Below are positions 53,888 to 64,000 of a stretch of DNA of 64,000 bases, in pieces; the stretch's first letter is position 1, and the number at the start of each line of letters is the position of its first letter. The DNA lies in assembly GCF_016808335.1 (NCBI RefSeq), contig NC_053148.1, forward strand, positions 44,222,930-44,286,929. The letters are read 5' to 3'. The notes below the pieces were generated by a model that made no database searches, was not told where the DNA came from, and was given only the letters and a program-made list of their open reading frames with translations. The translations under genes and the position numbers were made by a program. The DNA comes from Panicum virgatum. Lineage: Eukaryota; Streptophyta; Magnoliopsida; Poales; Poaceae.

Positions 53888-55771
53888 CCCTCATCCAAGG
53901 CCTGAAAGGTTGACCCTGCAGCCAGTTTTTCTATCAACATGTGCGGAGTGCACCATATGTTTCCTTCAACCCACACTGCTCCCTGTTTCTGTTTTTCTTT
54001 TTCCTACTAGTATGCTGTATAGAGTACCAGCATAGCATGGGCATCCTTTTCGTGTGTGCATAGTGATGGGAAGGGAAGCGGGAATCGAGACAACAGCCTG
54101 GAGATTGCATTTTTGGCTAGTGAATTGTGTTACTGAAAGACATGTGGTTAAGATGTTCTGATGAGTGAGTGTAAAGGCTAGGAATTACGTGCTTTGTGAT
54201 GTCTACGAACATGGTAATTCTCATGACTTCATGAGAGCTCCATGCCTCCATACGTACCAAACTCATTCAGGGGACGATTTTGGTTAATATTGCAGCATAA
54301 CGAGAGAACAAAGGATCTGTTCATGAAGGTCATCACTTCTTTGGAGATGGTAGCTTTAGAACTGTTTGCGACTTTGCGAGTCATGGATGGAAGCATAATA
54401 ATAGACTTTGTCAGGCTTAATTTTATTTTTTGACTCTCCTGCTAATCCAGCTATTGAAGCTTGGAAAAATATAATAATTGAAATCTGTGTACACTAAACC
54501 GTAGAACTCGGAAAATTCCATTATCCAAAAAAAATCAGATCGTTTAATCATCATAATTCACAGGTTTGAGAGCATTTGTAAAAACAATGATTTTTTATCC
54601 AACCTTCATAATCATGACGTGAGCATGCCCATGTTTTTAATATGCACGAACGGTTGGGTTTTTGTCAGTCAGATTGGAATGAAGTTGTAGCTCAAGATGA
54701 AATGTGAGTTCTTGTCAGCTAGGTCGAAATGAAAGCTCAAGAGTCAAGATGGGAAAACATGTTTTCTTGTTTCACTATAAATCACATAGAGTAAAGTATT
54801 AACATCATTAGATTTATTATAAAAAGCTTTTTTTCATAATGTACCTTATATTGGTGCTGTCCCACGAACCAAAGAGGAGACGGGGAAAAGGTAAAGCAGC
54901 GGGAGGAAGACAGCGACTGCGCAAGGGGCGCTCGGGTCCACTGTCAGCGTCGTCGTGCGGCCGACCAATCGCGCGCGGGTGCGGCTGACCCTTCCACTGT
55001 GCTGGGCTGGACTTTTGCGGTAACGGGGGGCCGCGGCCCACGTGCGTTTCGTCTGCTGGGAACTCAGAAGTCGGCGGCGGCGGAACGACGCGACTCGCCC
55101 CGCGCGTAGCCGCACGAGCCTCGCGCCGGCTACGCCTCCCATCGGCAGGCGGCACCACCAGCCGTCCACCACGCCACTCGCCATCGCCAGCCGACGGGGC
55201 ACGGAGCACGGGAGCTGGGCTCTGCCGCGACGTCATCGCTCGACAGCTCGCCGGCGGGTGTGGGGTGTCTCGCGGAGTCGCGGTGCTGCGGAAAAGGTCA
55301 CGGCGGCACGGCAGACGGGACGGGACGAGGCGCCTGGGAAGACGGGCCACGTTGCGTCGTGGCGCGACGCGGCGCACGCGCGGCGTTCGCACCGCATGGG
55401 CGCGGCGCCGGGTCCTGCCACCGCTGGCAGGATGAGCGGAGACCGAGAGGGTGGCACGGCACGCGCACGTTCGACGTGTCGCCGGATCGCCCGGCGCGCG
55501 GCACTACTTGACTCGACCACTCAATGCCGGTACAGCCTGTGGTTGACGCCCCCATTCATTCATTGCCTGGCCCTCGAGAACTCGTGATCCATGAGCACGC
55601 CGATGCAACAGTACAGTCGTACGGATACGGTCACTCGATCTCCAGTGTCAATGTGCAGATGTTCTGCAGCCGCACACAGCACATCACATGCGCGTGCTCT
55701 GCCCGATGCCTGGCTATCTTGGATCTGCTGATGAAACTCTTGTCTCCCACTCAGTCTGAACAAACAGGGTG
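53888..55771. other. 3' flank of the HOTHEAD-like gene and a GC-rich block
   Basis: 53888-54800 is AT-rich and would hold the 3' UTR; no other coding signal is seen. 54850-55560 is GC-rich with overlapping frames on both strands and no recognisable domain. It may be a promoter or first-exon region of a gene interrupted by element T at 55777, but nothing proves it. Confidence 0.35.
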
Positions 55772-55776
55772 GATGA

Positions 55777-58375
55777 TGTAACACCCAGCAAAACCGCGGA
55801 CGGTCCGCTAGAGATCGGCGGACGGTCCGCCAGAGTAACGCCCAGATATTTAGCTGGATGTGGGCCCGGTCGTCATCTCCTCCTTCCTCATTCCCACCTC
55901 GACTAGAGACGAACGGAGCTCGTCCGCTCGCGCCGCCGTCGCCTCCTTCCGTCGATCTCCCTCCTCCGGCCACCATACTTCGATTCCTCGCGCGAGCACA
56001 TTCCCCAGCGCCTCCTCCACCTTCCCCAACCCCGAGCCTAGCTTCTCCCGGCCGGAATCGCCCCCGCCACCGCCGGTCACCATTGGAGCCGCTTGAAGCT
56101 TTGCTCCACCGTCGATCCGCTTCTCCGGTCGTCCTCCGCCCGAACCGACCGCGGAAATAGATTCGTGGTGAGTTACTTGTGCTCCCCGGCCCTTTTTCCC
56201 CATCAAAGATATGAACTGCGGACGGTCCGCCTAGGAGGGCCGGACAGTCCGCAGGTCAAGTTAGAAGTTGTCCAGAGATAATGTTGTCTCTGGTGTTTTC
56301 GTAGAATTGAAATGCGAACGGTCCGCTATTAGAGAGCGGACAGTCCGCCGTAGAGATCAAAATTTGTCCAGAGACGATGTTGTCTCTGGTGGGGTTCACA
56401 GGGTTGAACTGCGGACGGTCCGCTATTGGAGAGCGGACAGTCCGCCGTATAGTCTAGAATTTTGTCCAGAGACGTTATCGTCTCTTGTGGAATTGGCAGA
56501 GTGAATTGCGGACGGTGCGCCAAGGAGGGCCGGACGGTCTGCAGTAGAAATTTAAATTTTGTCCAGAGGCGTCGTTGCCTCTGGTGGTATTGCAGAGTTA
56601 AACTGCGGACAGTCCGCTATGTTGGAGCGGACGGTCCGCCGTATAGATTGAAATTTATCCAGAGAGGTAGTTGGTTCTGGTAGGTCGGCAGAGTTGTACT
56701 GCGGACAGTCCGCCACTTGGGCGCGGACAGTCCGCAGGGCATTCCAGTTGAAGTATAATAGTTGCATCATTGAGCTGCACTCAATTATTTCATATGCATT
56801 CGTGTAGCATTCGCCGTTGAGGACGTCGTGTTCGAGGTGATTGCGGCACCGCAGGAGCAGCCGGAGCAAGCCCAGGAGGAGAGGCGTGAGAACCCGGCCC
56901 AAGACCCGTCTGACTCTAGCTCTGAGCAGCAACCCGAAGGCAAGCCCCGGTGCACATCCTATTAATTAAAATTATGACACCTGGATATGTATTTATTATT
57001 TGTGCATTATGTTTAGGAGTTGTTTGAAACCCTAGTTGCATGAACCCGAGGTTTCCTTGAGTTATACTAGTATGTATAGGACGATATAAATGCTATGCTA
57101 AATAGGGTTCGGTAGAAGTCGAGTAATTTTTTGTTACTCGCGAGATATAGGATGTTTTTTTTATGTTTCCATATATAAGTTACTCATCTTGGGTTGGAAG
57201 TTTTGGAATGAAAGAAAGAATATAATCTGAGACCGGGCGAGAGAGGTGTAGTTCCACCTGTGTCGGTTAAGGACCGAGCCGTTGTCGGCCCTGCTGATCA
57301 TGTTTGAACTGTACTAACCGCATGCCGGAAGTAGGAGGTAGTCGAAACCGGTAAGCCTAGTACTACCTTGTTTCGAAAGTACAGGATTCCATCTCACCTC
57401 CTGGGGTAGTCGAGTAGTCGCAGAGAAATGGGGATGCATGTATTACTTTTGGTGGTCTCATGTTGAGCTCGGCTGACCATATGATGGTGGGGCGGTCCTG
57501 TAGTTCGAGGCGGGGAGGGGAAGGGTTGGTGCGTGTGGTCCGACGGGGCTTTTGCATGCCGTGTTGGTTAGGTCCACCTTGTAAGGTTAAATCGAATCGA
57601 TTCGCCGTCAGTCGCTCTCGGACAAGGGCACCTTGATCACCGGGTCACATCGTAGCAATATGAGTTGGAACATGGAGTCTATTATATATGTTGGTTCTAT
57701 TTTGAATTGTAATTAATGTTCTACCATGTTTGTTCTAGATGGCCATGCAAATATTAGATTATGATTAATCCTTATAGAATATGGAGCAAAAATATTGAAA
57801 TTAAGGATCCATTTTTAGACGTTTTTCTGCAAAATAAACCACCAGCCAAAAGCCTTGCATGTCTAGATAGGTGGGCTACATATACCCAATAGTCGGGTAA
57901 GTCTTGCTGAGTATTAGTTGCTCAGGACTTTTGTTGAAACATTATTTTAGGGCACACAGACGTAGACTTCTGTCCCTACTGTGTTAAGTTCATCCGCCGG
58001 GACGCAGAGGGATGAGAGGTTGTGGACCCAGATGTTTAGTTAGGGACCTCCCTAGGGTACACTTGTGGTAGTTGTAGGCCTTTTTTCTCTGTTCGAACCC
58101 GAATTTCAGTAATGTAAAGTTTGTAAATTATGTATTTATTCAAACTTGATTTGAAAATTTTATAGTAGAATCTTGTGTATATTACTGTATTTTCAAATAT
58201 GTGTCGTGCTTGTACCATCTGCGCTCACCTTCGAGTGAGACTATCGGTGTTGTTTCGATCGGGACGTGGGCTGAGAAAGGGCTGTCAAATTAAACCATTA
58301 AGCTAACGCGCCCGATGTGTTCAAATGATGGTCATTACGCTTAATTGAGAGTTTTAATTTGGCGGTTCTGTCACA
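55777..58375 (+). repeat. 5' LTR of element T, about 2.6 kb
   Basis: Starts TGTAACACCC and ends TTCTGTCACA, two bases before the PBS. GGACGGTCC-type palindromes are scattered through its first kilobase, and a six-unit tandem array is at 56205-56745. A TATATAA at about 57172-57178 is a possible promoter. Confidence 0.9.
56205..56745. repeat. 96-97-bp tandem array, 6 units, in the LTR of T
   Basis: Units begin with TGCGGACGGTCCGC or a near variant at 56217, 56313, 56410, 56507, 56604 and 56700. Each unit has two GGAC(A/G)GTCC palindromes about 15 bases apart. These can pair with each other as a stem, followed by a conserved TTGTCCAGAGA..TCTCTGG stretch. Confidence 0.9.
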
Positions 58376-58377
58376 GC

Positions 58378-58389
58378 TGGTATCAGAGC
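58378..58389 (+). other. Primer binding site of element T (tRNA-Met type)
   Basis: TGGTATCAGAGC, complementary to the 3' end of plant initiator tRNA-Met, two bases after the LTR end. Confidence 0.92.
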
Positions 58390-59056
58390 CGAAACGCATC
58401 GAGGGTGGTACAGGCATGACTAATTTTAAGTTTTTCCAAAAATATAAAAATGAAATTTTTGCGTAGGGCGAGCATGCATCATATTTTTTGTTGTGTTTTG
58501 GGCTTTGTCTCGTAGGAGTTGTTGGGAGTGTGAGTTTATGGCCCTAAGGACCTTTGTAGACGAAGTTCGGGTCGTAAGGTTTCATAGACTTGCCGTGAAG
58601 TGTTACAGAAGTGTCGTCAGTCGGGCCGAAGACACTGTCTGGTAGTTCAAAACATGTTTAGCGGACAGCCCGGTCATGACCCGCGGACGGTCCGCCGGAC
58701 ATTAAGGAAAAATACACAGAACCATTTGAAACTGAGTTGGGTAGATTTAATGTGAAGCGGATGGTCGGCTGAAGTGGTAGCGGACGGTCCGGTGAGCTGA
58801 AATTCTTTCATTGAGGACGGTCCGCCCTTGTACCGCGGACGGTCCGCCATACATTTTTCGGCTGGACCAGGGCAACCCGGTCAGACCGATTGAACTGAGC
58901 CGGTCGGACCACCTGGCCCTGCCTGCAAGCATTACACTGAATTGTTTTTAAAGCTATACATTCTGCAATGTGTCATGTCTAGAGAGATTAGTTACCATCA
59001 GGATTGTTTTGATTAACCTAGATGATGGAACTAATCTTGTCATAGTTAAATGCAGA
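58390..59056 (+). other. Leader of element T between PBS and gag
   Basis: Non-coding, with six or more GCGGACGGTCCG-like words between about 58650 and 58850. These resemble the LTR array and could form RNA stems in the genomic RNA. Confidence 0.5.
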
Positions 59057-60175
59057 ATGGCAGCACCCCCGAACCCTCCTGATTTGGTTCAGGCCATTGC
59101 GGCCATACTTACTGGGTGTGATGAGCAGACGGCGCTCCTCCGTCAGCTTGTGGAACAGGGGGCAGCACCACGTCCAGGACACCACCCGCCACCTGTTCCT
59201 GGGTACCAGGAGTTCCTGGGGACCCAGCCGCCACTGTTTCACAAGGCAGATGAGCCGTTGGAGGCCGACAACTAGCTTAAGACCATAGAGTCCAAGTTCA
59301 CTCTGTACCCATAAAATGAGGGGGACAAGGCAGCATTTGCAGCTCAACAGCTCAGGGGTCTCGCACGTACGTGGTGGGACAACCACGTGGCCATGTTTCC
59401 TGCTGGCACTCGATTCACTTGGGCGGAGTTCAAAGAAGCTTTCAAGGTACATCATGTCTCCGCAGGGGTGATCAGAAGGAAGCTTACGGAGTTCTTGGCT
59501 CTAAAGCAGGGCAACAGTAATGTGATGCAATATGCCCAGAATTTCAACACGCTCTCACAGTACGCCGGGTACCACGTGGACACGGATGAGAAGAAGCATG
59601 CTTGCTTCAGGCAGGGGCTTAGCAACAAGCTCCAAGATCGCCTGGCAATGTTCAAATTCAACACTTTTAGTGAGCTAGTCAATGGGGCTATCGTTCAGGA
59701 GGACGCCCATCTAGCTCATAATGCAGAAAAGAAGAGAAAGTCACCGGCAGTGGGGTCTTCTAGCAGTGCTCCTTAGAGGTTCTGCCTGGTGCAGTCGGGC
59801 CCGCAGCGTGCCCCCTTTCAGCATCAGCCACTGCAGTAGTGGGGATACAGGCCCCCTCAGTACACTCAGCCACAGGGGACAGTTAGGCCTCCAGCCCCTC
59901 AGCAGAATGAGTAGAAGGTATGGGTGCAGCAGCCAGGGGTGCGCCCCAATTTGTTTCCGTGTTACAACTGTGGGCAGCCGGGTCACTTTGCACGGAACTG
60001 CCCGATGCCACCAAAGCAGGGCCAGCAGTCCGGTCAGCAGAGCCAGAAGCAGAATGTGGCTCATTTCAAGCCGGGGCAAGTGCACTACACCACCCTCGAG
60101 GGTATTCCTGAGGGAGCTCCAGTGATGGCGGGTACGTTTTCTGAAAACGATCATCCTGTCACCATATTGTTTGAC
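59057..60175 (+). pseudogene. Gag of element T
   Basis: One frame from MAAPPNPPDLVQAIAAIL. It contains the gag domain (AAQQLRGLARTWWDNHV, GTRFTWAEFKEAFKVHHV, EFLALKQGNSNVMQYAQNF) and the zinc knuckle CYNCGQPGHFARNC (59960-60001). The frame is interrupted by TAG/TAA at 59273, about 59312, 59774, about 59837 and about 59911. Each fits a single C-to-T or G-to-A change of Gln or Trp codons. Confidence 0.85.
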
Positions 60176-61299
60176 TCTGGGCATCTCATACGTTCATTAG
60201 CAAGGAGTGCGCCATTAGGCTGGGATTGAAAATAGAAAACATGCCAAATCCATACAATATTCATTCGCCCGGGGGTCAATTAATTACCAACCAAATTGTC
60301 AGGCGAGTGCCTCTCCAGTTACAAGGAAAAGGATTTATAGCACATCTTATAGTACTCCCAACTCAAAGAGTGGATATTATACTTGGCATAAACTGGATGA
60401 AGGAACAAGGAGTTCTTTTAGACACTAATGCACATTCTGTGCACATAAGACCATCTAACCATGGGTCTATGACCTTATCTTTAAAGAACCTTGAGTCAAC
60501 CACTTCCACTGTGAATCACACTGAGGGCAAGGCTTTGGCTGACATACCAGTGGTGTGTGAGTACTCGGATGTTTTTCCGGAGGATTTACCCAGGATGCCA
60601 CCGGATCACAATGTTGAGTTTGCAATTGAATTGCAACCGGGAACGGCACCAATTTCCCGAAGACCTTATCGGACGCCACCCAATGAACTAGTGGAATTAA
60701 AGAAGCAAGTGCAAGAGCTGCTCGACAAAGGCTATATTCGTCCTAGCACTTCGCCCTGGGGCTGTCCAACGCTTTTTGTTAAAAAGAAGGATCAAAGCCT
60801 CAGGTTGTGTGTGGATTGTAGACATCTGAATACCGTCACAATCAAGAATAAATATCCACTTCCCCGGATTGATATTTTGTTTCATCAGCTATTCGGGGCC
60901 AAAGTATTTTCCAAGATTGATCTCCGCTCGGGTTATCATCAGATCAAAATCCGAGCCGAAGATATTCCTAAGACGACTTTCTCTACCAGATATGGACTTT
61001 ATGAATATCTGGTGATGTCCTTCGGGTTAACAAACGCTCCGGCACATTTCATGTATCTCATGAACTCAGTATTTATGCCCGAGCTGGATAAGTTTGTCGC
61101 GGTTTTCATCGACGACATTCTTATATTTTCCAAGAATGAAGAAGAGCATGCAGAGCATCTTCACATTGTCATTCATCATCTCAGGGAGCACGAGTTATAC
61201 GCCAAATTCAGCAAGTGTGAATTTTGGCTCAAAGAGGTGCAATTTCTAGGCCATGTCATCTCGGAGGACGGTATTTCTGTCGACCCCAGCAAAATCTGA
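60100..61299 (+). pseudogene. Protease and reverse transcriptase of element T
   Basis: PR begins VTILFDSG (active-site Asp present). A 1-base loss at about 60180 shifts into the frame reading [18 protein letters not shown] is complete, with [33 protein letters not shown] (motif A), [12 protein letters not shown] and [12 protein letters not shown] (FIDD catalytic pair). The frame runs open for 357 residues from 60226 and stops at a TGA (61297-61299) where a conserved Arg (CGA) is expected. Confidence 0.9.
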
Positions 61300-62246
61300 G
61301 ATGTGCTAGATTGGAAGACCCCTGAGACAGTTCCGGAAATTTGAAGTTTTCTTGTGCTAGCAGGATATTATCGCCGGTTTGTACCGGACTTCTCCAAAAT
61401 TGCTAGGCCCATGACAGAATTGCTTAAGAAAGGGGTAAAATTTGTGTGGGACGACAAATGTGATCAGGCTTTCCAGACTTTGAGAAATCTTTTAACATCG
61501 GCCCCTGTTATGGCTCAGCCAGATATCACTCGACCCTTCGATGTTTATTGTGATGCATCAGGTACGAGTCTTGGCCGCATTCTCATTACTATCTTTGGCT
61601 TAGCCAGGTATTACTCTGGCCTTGACGCTTGTGTGTAATGCATTAGGTATGGGCCTCGGCTGCGTCCTTATGCAAGATCAGCGGGTCCAGAGCTCTCAGG
61701 CGGCATGAAGAGAATTATGCTACTCATGACTTAGAGCTAGCCGCAGTGGTCCATGCACTGAAAATCTGGCGGCATTATCTTCTGGATAATCCGATTCATA
61801 TATACTCAGACCACAAGAGTTTCAAGTATATTTTTACCCAGAGTGAGCTCAATTTGCGTCAGAGGCGGTGGTTAGAGTTGATTAAAGATTATGATCTGAA
61901 AATTCATTATCACCCGGATAAGGCCAATGTTGTGGCAGATGCATTGAGCAGAAAAGCAAGTTGCAACTGCATCTCAGCAACACCTATGCTTGCAACTCTA
62001 TGCCAAGAGATGGAGAAGTTGAATCTGGCTATGGTAGTTGAGGGTACACTTACCAATATTACCCTCACTCCAACACCGCGGGATCAAATTATTGCTGCTC
62101 AGAGAAATAATATTGGCATGGAAAAGATTCGGCAAAGGCTCAGGGAAGGTGACCCTCGTGTGGCATACTTTCAGCTTGATGACGAGGGTGTGTTATGGTT
62201 TAAGAACCGGCTGGTAGTACCTAAGGATTTGGAACTTCGGAAGTAG
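61300..62246 (+). pseudogene. RNase H of element T, rearranged
   Basis: AGYYRRFVPDFSKIARPMTE leads into RNase H (FDVYCDASGTSLG, Asp present). An extra 85 bp then repeats the TGTGATGCATCAGGTA-type stretch (61549 and 61634), and a short loss and frame change follow. The C-terminal part is open again from 61746: [44 protein letters not shown] at about 61341 and TAG at 62244 are further breaks. Confidence 0.85.
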
Positions 62247-63524
62247 ATTTTTGATGAGGCTCACCTCTCTAGGTACTCAATTCACCCGGGCAGCAATAAA
62301 ATGTACCAAGACCTCAGACAGCGATTTTGGTGGACCAGGATGAAACGTGAGGTCGCCAAATATGTGTCGGAGTGCAATATCTATCGAATTGTCAAAGCAA
62401 GTCATCTCAGACCTGCTGGCATGCTACAGCCTTTGGATATTCCTTCGAGGAAGTGGGAGGATATTAGTATGGACTTCATTGTTGGTTTGCCTCCCACGTC
62501 AAAGGGATATGACTCTATTTGGGTTATAGTGGATCGTCTCACTAAGTCCGCACACTTTATTCTAGTCAAGACGCGGTATAAATCTCACCAATATGCTAAG
62601 TTATACATTGCACGGATTGTGAGTCTTCATGGTATCCCAAGATCCATTATATCCGACAGAGGCCCACAGTTTGTTGTCCGTTTCTGGGAACAGTTGCATG
62701 CATCTCTGGGTACTCAGCTTATTCACAGCTCAGCCTATCATCCTCAGACCGATGGTCAAACTGAGCGAATCAATCAAATTCTGGAGGATATACTTAGAGC
62801 CTGTGTGCTCTCTTATAGCAAGAAATGGGATGAATGCCTACCTCTAGCGGAATTCTCTTATAACAACAGTTATCAGGAAAGCATCAAAATGGCTCCTTTT
62901 GAAGCGTTATATGGGCGGAGGTGTAGAACTCCAGTGAATTGGTCAGAAGCCGGGGAAAGGAATGTGTTCGGTCCTGAAATGGTCAGTGAGGCAGAAGAAC
63001 AAGTCCGATTCATACAGGAGAATTTGAAAATAGCCCAGTCTCGACAGAAAAGTTATGCGGACAAGAAACGTCAATCCGTCTCATTCCAAGTGGGAGACCA
63101 TATTTATTTGCGGATATCTCCAATGAAAGGAGTCCAGCGATTCGGAGTGAAGGGAAAGCTCGCACCTCGCTATGTTGGGCCTTTTCCTATCATTGAGCGG
63201 TGTGGGCCGGTAGCATATCGCCTGGAACTTCCTGCCCAATTATCCGCGGTTCATAATATTTTCCATGTCTCTCAGCTCCGGAAATGCCTCCGTGTTCCAG
63301 AAAATGTGATTGACATAGAAAAGTTGCAACTGGAGCCCAATCTTGTCTATCCGGAGTATCTAATCAAAATTGTTGATCACAAGACCAGGGTCACTCGGAA
63401 TCAAACCAGTGATTTCTATAAAGTGCAATGGAGCAATCACTCCGAGCGGGAAGCCACTTGGGAAACGGAAGAATTTGTTCAATCCAAGTGTCCGGAGTTG
63501 CTACAAACTTATCAAGGTACCTAA
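62247..63524 (+). CDS. Integrase with chromodomain of element T
   Basis: An open frame of 407 residues from 62301 and upstream linkage. The zinc region reads H..H..ECNIY; the last zinc-binding Cys is Tyr. The core is complete: MDFIVGLPP, SDRGPQFVV and HPQTDGQTERINQ give D, D and E. The GVKGKLAPRYVGPF region follows, and the C-terminus (residues ~375-400) reads FYKVQWSNHSEREATWE, a chromodomain. In chromoviruses it directs integration to marked heterochromatin. The catalytic triad is intact, but the zinc domain is not. Confidence 0.9.
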   Translation: MFDEAHLSRYSIHPGSNKMYQDLRQRFWWTRMKREVAKYVSECNIYRIVKASHLRPAGMLQPLDIPSRKWEDISMDFIVGLPPTSKGYDSIWVIVDRLTKSAHFILVKTRYKSHQYAKLYIARIVSLHGIPRSIISDRGPQFVVRFWEQLHASLGTQLIHSSAYHPQTDGQTERINQILEDILRACVLSYSKKWDECLPLAEFSYNNSYQESIKMAPFEALYGRRCRTPVNWSEAGERNVFGPEMVSEAEEQVRFIQENLKIAQSRQKSYADKKRQSVSFQVGDHIYLRISPMKGVQRFGVKGKLAPRYVGPFPIIERCGPVAYRLELPAQLSAVHNIFHVSQLRKCLRVPENVIDIEKLQLEPNLVYPEYLIKIVDHKTRVTRNQTSDFYKVQWSNHSEREATWETEEFVQSKCPELLQTYQGT

Positions 63525-63579
63525 CCTTTCGCTCCTGTTTCAATTAGTAACTTCACTCTAAATCTCGGGACGAGATTTC

Positions 63580-63594
63580 TTTAAGGGGTTAGGA
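63580..63594 (+). other. Polypurine tract of element T
   Basis: TTTAAGGGGTTAGGAT lies directly before the 3' LTR TGTAACACCC and would prime plus-strand DNA. Confidence 0.65.
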
Positions 63595-63595
63595 T

Positions 63596-64000
63596 TGTAA
63601 CACCCAGGAAAAACCGTGGACGGTTCGCTAGGGATCGGCGGACGGTCCGCCAGAGTAACGCCCAGATATTTAGCTGGATGTGGGCCCGGTCATCATCTCC
63701 TTCTTCATCATTCCCACCTCGACTAGAGATGAGCAGAGCTCGTCCGCTCGCGCCGCCGTCGCCTCCTTCCATCGATCTCCCTCCTCCGGCCACCATACTT
63801 CGATTCCTCGTGCGAGCACCTTCCCCAGCACCTCCTCCACCTTCCCCAACCCCCAGCCCAGCTTGTCCTGGCCGGAATCGCCCCCGCCACCGCCGGTCAC
63901 CATTGGAGCCGCTTGAAGCTTTGCTCCACAGTCGATCCGCTTCTCCGGTCGTCCTCCGCCCGAACCGACCGCGGGAATGGATTCGTGGTGAGTTACTTGT
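63596..64000 (+). repeat. 3' LTR of element T, first 405 bp
   Basis: Aligned without large gaps to 55777-56180. The remainder, including the tandem array, lies beyond the window. Confidence 0.92.

Larger units (their letters stand above)
55777..64000 (+). mobile_element. Element T: chromovirus (Tekay/Del-like Ty3/gypsy), right end outside window
   Basis: The 5' LTR TGTAACACCC..CTGTCACA is followed by a tRNA-Met-type PBS (TGGTATCAGAGC), a leader, gag with a CCHC knuckle, PR, RT, RNase H, and INT with a C-terminal chromodomain. A purine tract (AAGGGGTTAGGA) and the start of the 3' LTR at 63596 follow. The chromodomain and single RNase H make it a chromovirus, unlike X, Y and Z. The first ~400 bp of the two LTRs differ at roughly 20-25 positions by eye (about 5-6%). 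The left flank GATGA (55772-55776) would be the target duplication; the right one is outside. Confidence 0.92.

Noticed and set aside
54817..55587. Open frames of 180-190 residues on both strands
   Set aside because: Mutually overlapping, compositionally biased, no domain and no splice structure.
56205..56745. Repeat-spacer array resembling CRISPR
   Set aside because: The whole 96-97-bp unit is repeated, not short repeats with unique spacers, and it lies within a plant retrotransposon LTR.

Overview
The window reads as intergenic, transposon-dense nuclear DNA of a grass (Poaceae, probably a panicoid such as a sorghum, Miscanthus or Panicum relative). The reasons are nested Ty3/gypsy elements of the Tat and chromovirus (Tekay/Del-like) lineages, a MULE carrying a plant-mobile-domain gene, a GC-rich host gene with GT-AG introns, and LTRs full of GGACGGTCC palindromes. 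One intact host gene is seen: a five-exon HOTHEAD-like GMC oxidoreductase on the + strand (51272-53887, 584 codons plus stop). The species call is inference; no identity search was possible.

Layout. 1-5445: low-copy and degenerate repeat DNA with no convincing gene, including one copy (about 4212-4943) of a ~0.73 kb segment that recurs at 31734-32458. 5446-30046: one very large minus-strand Tat-type gypsy insertion, called X, closed by a perfect 5-bp target duplication (CCGTT). X contains its right-hand LTR, PBS, gag, protease and half of RT (28.5-24.7 kb). It is then interrupted by most of a diverged sibling element, Y (24679-~14250): R/U5-like LTR fragment, PBS, gag, PR, RT, two RNase H domains, INT and part of an antisense gene. 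X then resumes with INT, a complete antisense gene and the left LTR. A 570-bp hAT-type element (7671-8240, 8-bp TSD) sits inside the upstream region of the X antisense gene. 30052-34020: LTR remnants of two other elements, an 84-bp tandem duplication, the second copy of the segmental duplication and unassigned DNA.

34021-45543: a second, different Tat-type element, Z, on the + strand with TSD CCGCC. It has gag-PR, RT, dual RNase H and INT, then a 101-bp tandem repeat and a long multi-exon gene on the opposite strand with its own TATA box. 46507-50920: a MULE with 9-bp TSD and long AT-rich TIRs. It carries a MuDR-like ORF lacking the catalytic domain and a multi-exon plant-mobile-domain gene. 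It lies ~340 bp upstream of the HOTHEAD-like gene. 55777 to the right edge: a chromovirus (element T) with a 2.6-kb LTR containing six 96-97-bp repeats, tRNA-Met PBS, gag, pol and a chromodomain-ended integrase; the 3' LTR runs out of the window.

How it fits together: every retroelement here is defective. Many of the lesions look like C-to-T or G-to-A changes that create stops or remove catalytic Asp, Glu or zinc-binding Cys codons, as expected of methylated, silenced repeats. The most notable biology is (i) the composite X/Y element, whose breakpoints fit template switching between two co-packaged RNAs, and (ii) the antisense genes of two different Tat families. These have spliceosomal introns conserved in position between copies and, in Z, a TATA box ~126 bp before the start codon.
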